DNA of 64,000 nucleotides from Desmodus rotundus (GCF_022682495.2 NC_071387.1:148412347-148476346); one strand, 5' to 3'. Positions 12,331-25,254 are shown, counted from the first letter of the stretch. The notes: generated by a model from the sequence alone, not told the origin. Numbers and translations are program-made.

Positions 12331-12500
12331 CGTTTGGAGTCCGACAGAATTTGATCCCAGTCAGAAGTCTGTCACTTTGCAGCTTGCTCTGAGCCTTCAA
12401 TAACTTTATCTGTAAAATGAGGATAAAAATACACCCTCACAAGGTTGTTGTGAGATGGGGTGAAATAATACGTGGACATGCAGTGCAGTGCCTGGCCTAA
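12330..12500 (+). mobile_element. MIR SINE
   Basis: 'tttggagtccgacagaattt', 'ctttatctgtaaaatgagga' and 'tcacaaggttgttgtgag' follow the MIR consensus, ending at 'gcagtgcctggc'. Old and diverged. Confidence 0.8.
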
Positions 12501-15500
12501 GCAGCTGTGCTACAGTAGCAATTTTTACTTTTATTATTGTGTTTATTATTTCTTGGGATTACCCTAGCCTGTGCAGGAGCTCTGGAGCCCAGGGGCCAGC
12601 TAGGGTCAGCTGGTTAGCCAGGGGCTTCAGTTTCCATGCCCTGACCCCTGACCCCCACGTGACTTTGCTCTGCAATTCCCAAACCACCCTCTTATGCTGA
12701 GACTTTCCTGGGATTTCACCTCGTTGGGAGGTAGACTGGACTGGCTTCTTGGACATGGGTTCACTCGAATCTTGGAAATATCCTTAGATAAATTTATTCA
12801 TCAGTTTCTTTGCATTTTGTAAAGTGAGAAGACAGTAAAGGAAGCAAAAAAAAAATAATTTAAAGACTATTCTGAAAAAATATGTGAAAATTATAAAGTA
12901 AAAGAGTTCTAAATTTCCAACCATTTTGGATTTTTAAGTTAAAAAAATTGAAGTTGGGTTTGACCTTCCCAGACTAAAAGTGAAAACTTTAACTAAAAGC
13001 AAATTAATTTCTCCCAGTTGGGACCACTGCAAATTCCTCCCAATATCTGGTGTAGGCAAAGAAAGAGTGCATTAGACTCAAAAGTAGATGAATAGCATTG
13101 ATCTTAAAATATCATAGATGGAGGAAAAAATGATATTTTTGCAGAAAAAGGCTAAATTAACATATGCTGACAAGTTTATATCTTGGAGAAAGATAAAGCA
13201 TAGCAGAATAAATAAAACTAGATTTTTGTGCAGCTTAAAACCACCTTTCATGATTTCCATGGGGAATTTTCCTGAAAAAAGTAGGATCATTCAGAATAAT
13301 GCCCACAATGCTGGAATTATTGGAAGAATCGGGAGAGTCCTTTATAATGTCATCTAGTTCTTGCTTCATGAATCTTCTGCTGTCACTCTACCTAAGGATT
13401 TATGCTGTTGCAATAAATAGCAAGGTATAACCTCTAATTTTTTAATTTAAAATTATTTTTCATGTCACAAGTGTGTCTTTGAGCAACCATTGAATTATAT
13501 ATCTGCCTGAGTGGAGACTTACTCATTTTGTGGGGTGAACTGTGCCAGTTCCCTAAAGCATCATTTCCCCAAATGTGATATATATACACTAATACATATA
13601 GGAAATTATTTTAAATGGTACACAGACAATTTTTAGGAGTTGAGTACTTATGATGTATATTGGAAATATATATAATTAGCAAACCAAATCCCTGATTTCA
13701 TGGGAATTTTGGCTTAGGATAATGCTAAAGTAGAAAAAATTAAAGAGACATAATAAATATTTAATACTAATAAGATGAGAAGTATGACATATCATGTTTC
13801 CGTGTGAAAGTTGCTCAGACTCACCAACACTTTTGGTGTCTTTCCCCACCCCTCCTGCTACAGTGAGGAGAGGGGAGTGACCTGATCAGTGAGCTGGGAA
13901 AAGGAACTGGGCCTGCTCACTTAGCTCCTTCCTCAGCGTTAGACACTGTTCCTGGACGCATCGCCAGGGTCTTGCCCCTGGGGAAAGGTGTGTGATGTGA
14001 AGACGGTTGAGGAGGAGTCCTGAAGTCGTCCACCTGGGCTAGTGCCCAGGTGAGTGACTGTGTGTAATTGAGGAGTGAGATACTAGCAAACCCACTTGGA
14101 TGTGTGACAAAGAATACGATGGCACTTAGTCATGGAGACAGGCTGGAGCATAGAAAACAGAATTCAGAAGAGATGTCACTGAAATTGCTCTAGCATTGGA
14201 GGGAAGTTATTATAGGGTCTGGATCCGCATATTGAAAAACTTTGTATTGTCTATGTTTTTTAGTAATGTATTTTTGCCAATACTTTATTATGAAAAATTA
14301 CAAACAGATAGCCTAAATCAATTCAGACTGTTTATGATGAATTAGAATTCAATATTTGCTTACAGTATGAGTAACTTTTTTTAGTATTGAGATAACTATG
14401 CTCAAGAGATTTAAGGAGAGTAGCCTTAAACTTGCTTAGGCCAAAGTGTTGAAGGGGGAGCAGTAGTTTCTGGGGCCAGGCTGGGTGTGGCAGCAGGAAG
14501 TGGAGCTGGAAGAGTCTCACGGAAAAGGTGGGACTTGGCACGGAAGGAGATCTGCTTGGCCTGGTGGCCTGCCATCTCACCTGAAGACGCTACCCATATA
14601 ACAAGTCCAAGCAACTTCTCAGTGGACTGTAACTGTAACCTTAGAACATCACGTTTCTACTAAATATCCCCGTGATGAAGCTCCCAGACCCCACTAGCAC
14701 TAGTGTGATTGTGGACCCTAGTCCTTGCAGAGAAATGCCTAGGTACTTTTGAGAACACGCAGGCTGCTGTCTCGTGTGTGAGCAACAAATCCCCTTTGTT
14801 CTTCTTCGCTGCCTAGCCTAATGCCGCTGCCAGCGAGTCACTGCATCCCCAGCTCTGGCCTCAGGGAGAGGACTCCACAACCCATTTGCAGGGCCAACCC
14901 AATCCTTCCCTTGATCTCTCACAGCCCTGCAAAGACCACATTGAAATGAATAAAACACCACTGAGGGTTTGGGCACAGAGAAATGGACTGACTATACATA
15001 GAACGGAGCCTCATAATACTGTGACATGTGGCCTCTCTGATACTCCAAACTCAGACCTGCTCTGAGGTCCCTTAAAGGGCTGCCTTCTGCCTCCACCTGG
15101 AGGAAGTAACCCTACTCCCCTACAAAAATGCTCACTCACTCCACATTTTACAGCCTTCCGCTGGGGAAGAGGAAGGAATTTTTCACCCCCTTCTAGTCTA
15201 TGGCCCACTTTGTCTTTCCCTCAGCCAGAATATGCCTCTTCCCAGAATGCCTGAGAGGAAACACACCCTCCCTCCAGGAGCAGCCTGCCCCACCCCATCC
15301 CCCAACTCTGTCTCCTGATGTCAGCTGGCCCTCTGCGTCTGGCAGGACACGCAAAGCACTCACAGGAGAGAGCAGTGCAGCAGCATTACCAGAAGCTTGT
15401 CATACTCTCTCTTGAACAGCACTGAGGGAGGAATGCCTACAGGGTCGTTTCGAGCCAGGCCAGTCATTTTCCACACTTTCTTCTGCAGAGTGAGGTGACT

Positions 15501-17055
15501 GTGAGCCGCACCTAGTCTCCTGCGGGCCGCAGTTTGAACATGCACTCTGTCTGTACAGAGAAAAGATCCATTTTTTCCAAGTGGCTACACAGTCTGCAGA
15601 GACATAAATTCAATCTACATGATCACCAGAGCATTAGCTTATTTATCCCTGAATCTGGGTAGAGATAAATGATAGCATCCCAGTTTTCCCAAAAGCAAAG
15701 GGATAGGGGGGTTCCTTGATTGTTACTTATGTTATTAAAAGTTTGCCTAAAAATATTTTCCAGAAAACAAAGAGTCAGCTTCTGACAAAAGTAAATTCAC
15801 AAAGTGCCTGCAATTTTTAAATCATATTATTTTCCAAATTTTTAAAATGTCATCAAAGTTTCTAAAAATACCAAGGCCTTCCATATTACGTATTCATCTC
15901 CTGCTTGACAAAGATTTGAAGGCTTCTGGTCAACACATGCTAATAGGAGGCATTTAACTACTGCATTTGTCGATGATGTAAACTTTGAAACTCTGCTAAG
16001 TGTCTGTTGCCTGCCAGGGACCAATAGTATAATAGTCTGTTATACTATTGTAGAAGCTGCCACAATGCAGACCTGCGCATTTTCAGGAGGCAAGGCAAAG
16101 TGCATCTCTCAGCTGCATAGCCTTCGGGGGCTCAGCTGATTCCTGGATGACATCATCCTCTGTTCTACTATTTGTCAGTGCTTTGCTCATGATTTGAACC
16201 TTTCTTTGGGTTAGAAACCCAGGTGTTCCCCGCAGATTCTTGCCCTGTGGTTCAGTGGAGTGCAAGTCTATGAACTGGAGCTAAGCTCGAAAGAAAATCC
16301 CTTTTGAATCAACACCCAGTTCACAACAGACAAGCATCTTATCCAAGTTTGGAAGCTGTATTATTTTTTTTTCCCTGTGAATCAGATTAATTCTACCTCT
16401 TGGCCAATATCCTACCAGGTTGGCGGGAAATTCAATTTTAGTTTTTACAGGAAGGAATTCCTTGCCCCTCTCAGGATTACACAGGAATCCAAGTAGCTTC
16501 TACCATGACTAAAAAGTAAATACTTCTAGGCTTCAGTTCACTTTGTAGTCACTGATAAGCTTATTGCTTAAATCTGCATGGTCCTTGGGAAGATCCTGCT
16601 TTGTGCCAAGGCTGGAGGCACCAGAAGTTCACTCTTTTCAAAATACTTCCAGGGAATGGGATACAGGTCCTATGAAAAGAAACCATGTCCTTTTTCATTC
16701 AGCTACCATCCACAAAGGCCTCTAAAGCCTCCCTCCGCCCCAAGCCTACCCAAACCCTGAACACCCACTACAATCTCTTCAGTTTAAGCTTTTGAAAAAC
16801 TCAAGGGGGTGGGGGTAGGAGAGATTGTCCTGAAGCCACTTCTTTAGCCCCTTAAATCAGAGAGGGAAAAATAACCAGGAAAAAAATCTCAATGTCCTAT
16901 TCTTTCTGATTTCTCTAAAGTAACATAGCAAAAAAAAAAAAAAAAGAAAAAAAAAGACATAAATTAGTACTCTTTAAAAAAATCGTGCTTCTATGACTCA
17001 ATCCACCAAGAATTACCGTGGCTCACTGAATGGGCTCTGTCTTCGGGGCTGTCCA
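12500..17055. other. Intergenic, no gene recognised
   Basis: Mixed AT-rich and moderate-GC sequence. Frames of up to about 80 codons exist on both strands, for example near 14332-14614 and 15011-15545, but none shows a domain, splice context or family resemblance. An A-rich run lies at 16930-16956. Confidence 0.4.
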
Positions 17056-17059
17056 GTGC

Positions 17060-17500
17060 CCGAGGCATCCAGTACATGGCGGCAGGTCAAACCCAAGTGT
17101 CTGTAACCTAGAGCAGAATGTGGTAAGTGCTACAAGAAAGTTAAATTCTATGGAAGCCCAAAGATGCGGAAACTTCTGAAAAGAATTGATATTTGAGCTG
17201 AGCCTGGGAGAGGAGTTGCTATTACCCTCAGAAAGCAAGGTACTAGGGCAGAGTATATTTTAGGCAGGAGACAGGAGGACAAGAGAATAAAGCCAGTGAA
17301 GTACAAAAGTGTTATTTGGCCAAAGCACAGGAGGCCTAAGATCCGAATGGAAAATCTGGCTCAGCTGGAGGAGGGTAATGGGGTATAGAGCTGGGGCTTG
17401 GGGATGGGCAGGAGACAGAAGGTGTGGTCCAAGCAGGAGCTGGAATGTTGTTCTAACAGGCTTAATGCAGTTACATAGACTTAGGAATGAACATTAGGAG
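17060..17500 (-). repeat. L2 fragment
   Basis: 'ttgagctgagcctgggagag', 'gcaggagacaggaggacaag' and 'caggaggcctaagatc' resemble the body of L2 read in reverse. Old and diverged. Confidence 0.4.
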
Positions 17501-18930
17501 AGGAATTTGAGTAACTTGCAATGGCAGTGAAAATTCCAGCTCCTCAGCCTTATTTTATACAGGCCGGGGAGGGGCGATGCGATAGGATTGCTGCTCTGAC
17601 AAGTCTACCAGCTCTAACAAAACCTGAAGAGAAACTCTTACTCCAGCCTTTTAGTGACTTGGTTCTCTCTAGAATATGAGAGTATTTGACACCTTTTATT
17701 TTCAACCTTATGATTTAGCTAGATTCTGGGACAGTGGGAAAAGCCCATCTGCCTATTACACAGAACTGGAATGCTAATGGAAGGACTTGACATGGGTTAG
17801 AACTGATGGGGCATATTTGACATGGATTAAAACTGGTAGTGGTTTTCTTGGGGCATAGCTGTTTTTGGAGTGACAAGGTGTTTTATAAGTTTCATCAGTA
17901 AGAGAAAGAGAAACTACCCTTGACTTGTCTGAATTAGTGTTATCAGGAGTAAGAAGATGATAATGATTTAGTTGCTATGATCTTTGATTCATGTCTTCCT
18001 TCATTAATTTAACAAATATCTATTGAGCTATTCAGTTCCTATGTAGTAGATATTTTGTCTGTGTAGCACCTAGTCTGCCCCTTCTCCTTTCTTCTCATAA
18101 GAAAATTCCTATTTTCCTTAGTGACCTTCCCCTCACACCAGTCCGTTTGATTCGGTGGAACTGGTTGCACTCCTGACTCGAGAGGAAAACACGTGATGCA
18201 GGTCAGGGCAGAGACCATGCCCTGCTGACCATAGTGAGTGCGTCAGCACCGGGCTGTGATGCAATCAGAGCCCGTGTTGCCAAATTCCTTAACTTCTATG
18301 AAAAGACTGTGCAGAAAGAGCCCTTTCTTGTGCCAGAATCGATATTGAAGCTGTAAGCCTGGAGATACTGGGAGTCCTCTTAACACCACAAAGGTAGACT
18401 TTAGAGTCAAGAAAGGCGGAAAGCAAGATAGAGTGCCCAAAAGATGTTTGAGCCCCTCAATTCACCATGGCCAGAGTATCCCCTGAACTTTTTAGTTACA
18501 TGAACTATTTTTGGTCAAGTCAGTTTAGGTCACATTTTGTCACTTGCAATTGAGTGAGTCCTAATCAAAGCATATTGGTCTGGTGCCATGGGGTAGAACT
18601 ACAAACAGAGCCCCTAAGTTTATAACCTGTGCCCTGTCCAGTAAGTAGGAATAAAAGCACAGCCAGCCTAGTCCCAAGCTCTGTTATGACATAATAATTA
18701 ATTGGGTTCACTCAGGAAAAATAAGCCTCCTTCCTGTGGCATTCAGCCTGAGTGCCTTGTGAGTTTTTTTTTTTTTTTTAAACTAGAAAGTCAGGAACCA
18801 AATGACCAGTTTCAGACAGAAAAGCCACAGAGTCGCCATTGCTTTGCATTGGTCACATTGTTGACTTCCTGACCCTCCTTAATAGTTTTTCTCTTTTGCC
18901 AAAGGTACACTGTGTCTTGGGCAGAACCAA
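17500..18930. other. Intergenic, nothing recognised except short repeat remnants
   Basis: A small L2-like piece at 18005-18060 ('aacaaatatctattgagct') and an oligo-T at 18766-18779. No coding signal. Confidence 0.4.
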
Positions 18931-18949
18931 CATTTATTTTGGTTTTCCC

Positions 18950-19130
18950 ATTACATACTTGTGTGCCCTTGGGTAAAATACTTCATCTCCATGTGCCTAA
19001 ATGTTCTCATCTCTGAAATGAGGCTGAGAGAAATAATATCGCTGTCTTACCATACAGGATTTCTCTGAAGTGAAAATAACGTATATCTATATATGCAAAA
19101 ATGACTTAAAGTGTAGAAGTCCAATAAAAA
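18950..19130 (+). mobile_element. MIR SINE
   Basis: 'gcccttgggtaaaatacttc', 'ttctcatctctgaaatgag' and 'aaataatatcgctgtcttac' match the core and 3' part of MIR. Confidence 0.7.
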
Positions 19131-19384
19131 TTAAAAGATAAAAATGTATATTTAAGTAGTCCAGGCAAACCTTAATTTATTTTGAATTGGTTCAATAGCC
19201 TGAAATAAAATGGTACGCTGGCAAATGTGTAACCACAGTTTCCCTGGGGGAAGAGAATTGCCCTGATTTGTAGCACTGACAGATTTTCACATGTAAGTAC
19301 TCCCACTGCAGCCGATTTTAACCTACCAACCAGCCTGCAAAGTTCCTGAGTATCGCCCCCCCTGGGGCTGTATGAACCTGCACC

Positions 19385-19480
19385 AGCACAGCATTGCTCA
19401 GGTGTGTTGGTTTACCCTCACTCGCCTGCCTCAGTTTCTTCATTTATCAAAAGGCTGGTTTGGCTAAAGGCTCGCTCAGG
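19385..19480 (+). mobile_element. MIR fragment
   Basis: 'gcctgcctcagtttcttcat' followed by 'ttatcaaaaggctggtttgg' is a short core piece of MIR. Confidence 0.5.
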
Positions 19481-20420
19481 CACCTTTCATCCTCATGAGT
19501 CCATAATGTGATTACTTTACGTTCATCAGTTAGACGAATCCTGCGTGAACACGGCGATAGTACAGCTTGGGCTGAAAGGCGCATTTGCAGTCATCTCTTG
19601 TTGCAGTGACACTTCTTCTTGCTACGACAAGCCAAGGAGGGCTCTTGACATTGAAGGCCAATCGGTCTTCAGTTGCATGAGCTTACTTTCTAGTTACATA
19701 CTATTTCTACCCCTCCTGGGCAAGGAATTTTTCAGGTTGTGCGTTTAGGTAAACTCTATATTTATCACTGTATATATAGACATAAATATTTTAAGCAGAT
19801 GACCATTTCCTTGAGCTTGTACATGGAAGTCTCTCAGACTGACACAGGTTGAAATCAGTGCTTGGAACCATATTCAGTAGATCTCACTGTCTCACAGCTT
19901 CTCTACATCTCTCTGTGAATAACTTGAAAAATAAACAAAATACCCCTCATCAAGCAACTTGTGAGGCATGTTTTCAAATGGCACAAGAAGCTATCTATTG
20001 CATCTTCTTCAACCACTGCAAAAGGTCAGTGATAACGAAATCACATGACAGGAATTCATCAACGTCCCTATTGAGCATGGGCAGAATTGTAAATTGACCA
20101 TGGAGAGGTCACTATATTTCTCACGAACACATGGGCTTTCCCTGGGCTTTCTTGCTTATGATAAGTAATCTCTGAGAGTGTTCAGATTCCAACATCATTG
20201 GCGGGTTCACATGAACACACTTGACCAAGGAGCAGAGTGGAAGTGGCTGAAGTGAAATGATGACATCAGGTGATAAGTTCTGCACAGAAGGGGGACTCTT
20301 CAGCCCGGGAAGCTTGCGATGACCTTCTCCTGTTTCCTTATTTCCTGGGACTTAGTTATCTTGTTGTTTCATAATAAAGACATAATCAGCTGATACTTGT
20401 GATATCACATACACGGTTAT
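19480..20420. other. Intergenic, nothing recognised
   Basis: Short chance frames only. No splice-like or repeat-like structure that I could name. Confidence 0.35.
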
Positions 20421-20424
20421 TCAT

Positions 20425-20665
20425 TGCAGAATTGTTTGCAACTGTAAAAGGTTGGCAGTCACATCAAAGTCCATCAAGAGAGGACTGGTGAACTAAACTA
20501 TGGTATATACGTTCCTACGACGGAATACCACAGGTCAGCTGGACAAAGAGTGACCTGTTTGTATTCTGATATGGAAAGGTCTCCTTATACGTGCACAACA
20601 TGGATGTTACCATGCTACTTTTGGTGTAAACAGTGGGAAGAATAAATGTGATAACACGAGTAATT
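20425..20665 (+). mobile_element. Old L1 3' fragment (L1ME-like)
   Basis: 'attgcagaattgtttgcaac', 'ggactggtgaactaaactat' and 'ggaataccacaggtcagc' are ORF2-tail landmarks, followed by 'atgctacttttggtgtaa'. Highly diverged. Confidence 0.6.
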
Positions 20666-20869
20666 GGTAATATAGATTACTTCTCAAGGGGGAAACTGAG
20701 AGCTTGAGGAGAGGAAAGGAAACTTTTCAACACGTGTATTTCACATTGTTTGTATTTTCTATGACAGTAGGTCTTACCTATTCCAACACATACCCCCCCC
20801 CCCGCCACACATACATTTTCTCCCACAAGCACCTTTTTTTTGTTTTTTAGAAATAGTTTTTTTTGTGTT

Positions 20870-21175
20870 AGGAATATATACATTATATAATATTTACCAT
20901 TTTAATCATTTATAAGTATATAATTCATTCACAGTGCTGCGGACCCATTACCACTATCCCTACCCAAATTATTTTCATCATCCCCAAGAGAAACTCTGTA
21001 CCCGTTAAACAGTAACTCCCCTTCCCCCTCCTCTCATCCCTTGGAAGCTCTAATCTACTTTCTGTCTCTGAGCTGGCCTATTCTGTGTACCTTGTATAAT
21101 AAGTACAAGGTATCATTTAATATTTGACCTCTGTGTCTGGCTTATTTCACTATCCCATATACACTTTTTAAAGAG
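20870..21175 (-). mobile_element. Old L1 3' UTR fragment
   Basis: The reversed 3' UTR pattern: 'ccattttaatcatttataag', 'cattcacagtgctgcggacc', 'cagtaactccccttcccc', 'tctgtgtctggcttatttca'. Confidence 0.65.
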
Positions 21176-21354
21176 AACACCTACTATCTGGATAGATAAC
21201 ATTGTGAAACATCATTTTCTGAAATATCTGAAATGTTCTTAGAAAGAGAGAAAACAGATGTTGAGAAATGTATGGATGTGCCTTGGACAAATTAGCACTA
21301 GTCTCTGGTGCTTCTTAGAAATCCTGCTGTAACATTTAAAAGGTTGACTAGTCA

Positions 21355-21560
21355 TTGTCCTGGCTGGTGTGGCTCAGTGGATTGACACTGGTCTGTGAAC
21401 CACAGGGTGGCCAGTTTGATTCCTAGTCAGGGCACATGCCTGGGTTGCGGGTCAAGTTCCCAGTTGAGGGTGCATGAGAGGCAACTGCACATTGATGTTT
21501 CTCTCCTTTTCTTTCTTCCTCCCTTCCCCTCTCTCTAAAAATAAATAAATAAATAATTAA
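21355..21560 (+). mobile_element. VES SINE
   Basis: Good copy: 'gtcctggctggtgtggctca', B box 'ccagtttgattcctagtcag', 'gggcacatgcctgggttgcg' and an AAATAAAT tail. It is flanked by an 18-base duplication with one mismatch, at 21337-21354 and 21561-21578. Confidence 0.95.
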
Positions 21561-21654
21561 TAAAAGGTTAACTAGTCACAAGCTTATTAATGGCCTCCTG
21601 TCTCAAAAAATGAAGTGAAATAGCCACAAAGTACTTCCCATACATCTTGACTCA

Positions 21655-21820
21655 TTTGTGACAGGGTTCTCTAACTGGGGCCCCTCAGGGACTGCAGAGG
21701 GTCTAAAAATTGTACACGTATTTGTTGTGTGATGGCCTTCCTGGAGAGAAGTTCTTTAGCACTCAGATTTTCAAAATGGTCTGTGAATAAAAAAAAGAAA
21801 GGCTAAACACCATTGCTAAA
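21655..21820 (+). repeat. Possible hAT-type DNA transposon fragment
   Basis: 'agggttctctaactgggg' at the start and 'ttttcaaaatggtctgtgaa' later recall hAT-Charlie ends. Weak; offered only because the block looks non-unique. Confidence 0.25.
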
Positions 21821-22094
21821 TGGGGTAATTAATGCTATCCCTTTCCTTGTAATACACATAAAAGCCCTTTATTCACCAACCAGTCTGTCTAAGTGTATGA
21901 TTAATGAACCCATATCAGAAGATAAGCGTCCGACATGAGCCAGAGGAGAAAGAAATCTGTGGCTTAAAAAAAAATCCTTAGAATTTCCATACTTAATAAA
22001 AATAATATGGCACACGATTTGGTGGCATGTAGAAGAGACCCACAGCATTAAGGGTTTATAAATATAATTCTTAAGTAAGGAGATGGGGGACTTT

Positions 22095-22440
22095 TCCGCT
22101 CATTTCATAAATATTTATTGAGTACCTCCTTCGTGTCAGCCATGGCCTAAGTGCTCAGGGCACAGCAGCAAAGGAAACACTCTCTCTACCCCTTGAGGCT
22201 CGCATCCTCTTAGTAGGATGTACATGACAAAGAAGTAAAACAGGAGTGACAGTTTTCAGGTCACCATAAGTGTGTCAGTGAAATTGGATGGAGAGTGCCT
22301 GGAGAATCTGCATTCAGATGGGGTAGCTGGGGAATCCCTTTCAGGACATGGCATTTGAGCTGACATCTGAAGGGCAAGAAGAGCCAGCCAAGGAGAGAGC
22401 TTCCAGAAGGGCATACCAGGCAGAGGGAAGAGCAAGTGCT
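22095..22440 (-). repeat. L2 fragment
   Basis: 'ataaatatttattgagtacc' with 'gtgctcagggcacagcagca', 'gacatctgaagggcaagaag' and 'accaggcagagggaagagca' is a long reversed L2 segment. Confidence 0.6.
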
Positions 22441-22670
22441 GGAACTTGAGCTGGAGGTAAGATGGGAGGTGCTGAGGTGTTTCTTGGGCTCACTGCCAGC
22501 CCCTCACTGTCTCCTCAAACACAGTGCTCTTTCCTTCTCTTCTAGACTCAGGCCTCTATCCTCTTCTTTTACATCCCACTCACCTTTAGCAAGCAGCACG
22601 GTTCCAACCCTCAACGTTCCTTCTCCCTCCTACGTAATCCCTTTGAGTCCTCGATGGCTTAGCTGCCTTG

Positions 22671-22672
<2 letters not shown>

Positions 22673-22720
<48 letters not shown>
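22673..22720 (+). repeat. (TG)n microsatellite
   Basis: About 23 uninterrupted TG units ending in 'tacacacc'. Likely length-polymorphic. The frames through it (poly Cys-Val or Thr-His) are artefacts. Confidence 0.97.
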
Positions 22721-22722
<2 letters not shown>

Positions 22723-22834
22723 ACACCTCACCAACCCAATTGTGAGCTGAGCATCTTGAGAAGCATGTCTGCTTCTTTGGGAACATTGTCATGGGCAGTG
22801 GAGAACAGGGCCAATCACAGAGCCCAGGGTGGGC

Positions 22835-22880
22835 AGGATGGCCACGACAGCCAGGACAGCCAGGACAGCCAGAGCAGCCA
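22835..22880 (+). repeat. Short tandem repeat, 9-base unit
   Basis: Units of 'gacagccag' repeated about three to four times, the last one decayed to 'agcagcc'. Confidence 0.7.
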
Positions 22881-23037
22881 TTTATGTTGAGCCCTACATG
22901 CATGAGGATCCTCAAATTCAGATGTGGCCACTACTTGTCACACATGGGGCATTACCGTTACCGTAGACAGTCGGTGGGAATGCCAGGGAGTCTTCTCCAC
23001 TGGCCAAAATGGCAGTAGGGGGAGGGTCATATACCGA

Positions 23038-23301
23038 ATGTGCCAAAAGCTAGAAACATGGATAGAACCTCAAGCATGCCAAAAACTAGAAAGGTAATTA
23101 GATTAAAGCCCTCCCCTCTCTGTCCCTATAAGAACCTCAGGCTTGAGCAGGAAGGGGAGAGGGTCTTTGAAACAGCAGTCCACTATTGTCCTCGGCTGTG
23201 CAACACTTGAATAAAACCGCTTTCCTTTTGCACCAGCACCCGTCCCACGAGTCTGGCTTTTCTTGTAGCAGGTAGCCAAACCTCTCTTTTGTTTGGTTAC
23301 A
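23038..23301 (+). mobile_element. Solo-LTR-like element of an endogenous retrovirus
   Basis: Order of parts is that of an LTR: a TATA-type 'cctataagaacc' near 23126, then about 70 bases on 'cacttgaataaaaccgc' with AATAAA at about 23208, then 'ttttgcaccagcacccgtcc' and a T-rich end 'gtttggttaca'. No gag, pol or env sequence adjoins, so a solo LTR is the simplest reading. The boundaries are uncertain and I could not confirm a target-site duplication. Confidence 0.6.
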
Positions 23302-23439
23302 TTACCACATTTGTGCGTGTTACAAGTGCAATATAGTAAACATTTAAATATAGCACACCTATAAAACAAATAAATATACCATAATTTTGTTGTTTAAAAA
23401 TAGGAAACAAAAATTGGAAGTGGCCTAGGCTTCTCTTAC

Positions 23440-23560
23440 CCTGGAAGGCTTGAGTATAAAGAGAACGAGTTTTAAAGGAAGGTTGCTTGGATTCAAATCC
23501 TAACTCTGTAATTTCTTGGCTGGATAACTTTCCACGAGTTTCTAAACTATGGTTAACAGG
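23440..23560 (+). mobile_element. MIR fragment
   Basis: 'gcttggattcaaatcctaac' and 'tctgtaatttcttggctgga' follow the central MIR consensus. Confidence 0.6.
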
Positions 23561-23739
23561 TCTGAACACGGGGAAAAATTGTGTCCCAGGATGGATTATA
23601 ACAAGGCCTTACCCACACTGAATTTAAATGGCGAGATATCATTTAGATGAGAGATTTGGAATTTCAGTTGGCTTTGGGGATCTTAGGGTAAGGTGAGCCT
23701 ACTTTCCATGTGGGATAGGTGTGACTCCTTGAGAGGAGG

Positions 23740-24310
23740 AAGAGGGCACACTGTGGTAGGCAGCATGACCTCTCAGGGGTCCACATCCTAATTCCCAGAA
23801 CCTATGCATGTTACCTGACATGGCAAAAGAGACTTTACAGATAGGATTAAAGGTGCAACCTAGAGATGGAGATTTTACCTAATCACTTGAGTCCTTAAAT
23901 ACAAGAGGAGAGAACAGGTCAAGAGTACTAAGAAACAGAGAATTTAAGTCTGCCATTGCTGGCTTTGAAAGTGGAGGAAGGGGATACAAAGCCATGGCAG
24001 TCTCTAGAGGAAAAACCCAGTAAAACAGATCCTACCCAGAGCTTAGAGAAAGATCGGTCCCTGGTTGAGGCATTGTACAAGAGGTAACTGGTCGACGTTT
24101 CTCTCCTCTCTTCCCTGCTCTGTTCCCCTCTCTCTAAAAATAAATCAAGTCCTGGAAAAAAAATGCAGCTGTGCTGAGATCTTGATTTTAGTGCTGTAAA
24201 ACTCTTCAACTTCTGACCTGTGCAGCTATAGGAAAATACACTTTGTGTTGCTTTAAGCCACTAAGTTTGTGGTAATGTGTTAGTTACAGCAGCACTAGAA
24301 AACCAATACA
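23740..24310 (+). mobile_element. MaLR-type (MLT1-like) LTR, interrupted
   Basis: 'ccacatcctaattcccagaa', 'gttacctgacatggcaaaag', 'gactttacagataggattaa' and the end 'taagccactaagtttgtggt' to 'accaatacag' recall an MLT1-like mammalian LTR. A partial VES SINE at 24055-24165 splits it. Family name by memory only. Confidence 0.5.
24055..24165 (+). mobile_element. VES SINE, 5'-truncated
   Basis: Only the 3' half is present: 'gaggcattgtacaagaggta', then 'cgacgtttctctcctctctt' and 'ccctctctctaaaaataaat'. The tRNA-like head with A and B boxes is missing. Confidence 0.75.
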
Positions 24311-24848
24311 GCACCTAATTCATAAGGAGGTTCATTTTATCAACAAAATTAAGTTTGCTAGTACATGTAAACAACACATAACAATACCTAGTATGTAGTA
24401 AGCACTCAACAAATGTTAACATCCTTCTCAATGATGAGAGGAAGCAAAGACATAAGTAATTCTAAGAGATGGTATCAATATAACCAATGACCTATGTAGA
24501 ACTATCTTCAAAGGGCTTTACTTTCTAATTATTTCTAGAGATAACAAACTCTAAGATTATGACAAATTTTTCTAAGAAAATTGCCTAAACTAGGGGCAGC
24601 AAACTCAAATGCATATGTAGGCTTTGCTGGTAACATACATGAGGGAAATAGGCAACTTGGGGGCTGCCACCAATTGGAGGGGTGGCCCCATCGAAGGGAC
24701 AGACCCCAGCCTAGTGGACTGATGCCAATGAAAAAGCAATGCAGGTCCAGTGTTGCTAGATACTTCAAATTTTCAAGAAGCAGAAATCTACATCATCTTC
24801 TACGAAATCTCCAGTTTTTTAAATGTTGAAAAATAATTCACATTTCAG
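24310..24848. other. Intergenic, nothing clear
   Basis: 'tagtatgtagtaagcactca' near 24390 is a small MIR or L2 3' remnant. No gene signal otherwise. Confidence 0.4.
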
Positions 24849-25012
24849 CACAGACAGGCACACACTGGAGATATTGCGGGCTCAGTTCCAGACCACTGCC
24901 ATAAAGTGAGTCGTAATCTTTTTGCTGGTGGAGGGTCTTGCCTTCAATTGTAAAGAACAAAACATCTGTAAAGTGCAATAAAGCGAAGGAGGATAACACG
25001 AGGTATGCCGGT
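24849..25012. mobile_element. Internally deleted Tigger1-like DNA transposon
   Basis: The left part 'ggagatattgcgggctcagt' and 'cagaccactgccataaagtg' and the right part 'gtgcaataaagcgaagg' to 'acgaggtatgcc' are the two ends of Tigger1. The short 'gtcgtaatctttttgctggt' stretch is an internal piece. The transposase is gone. Confidence 0.75.
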
Positions 25013-25254
25013 GCGGACCTGCACACGATTTCTAGGCAAAATTGGCTGTCTGCATTTTTTCCCTCAGGTGGTTATCCCCAGCCAACTAGTGAACACACGT
25101 AAAGTCCAAAAAGGTATGCTATTTTCAAATGCATTTTTTGGTCTTCTCACATTCTTACATCACATCATACTTCACACTGTTTTTGGTAGTCTAACCAAAT
25201 CAAAGAAACTATGAATTTTATGAAAGTCTTATGAAGTTAAAGAGAAGGACAACT

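Noticed and set aside
22436..22915. Frames with long Cys-Val or Thr-His runs.
   Set aside because: They are translations of the (TG)n microsatellite.
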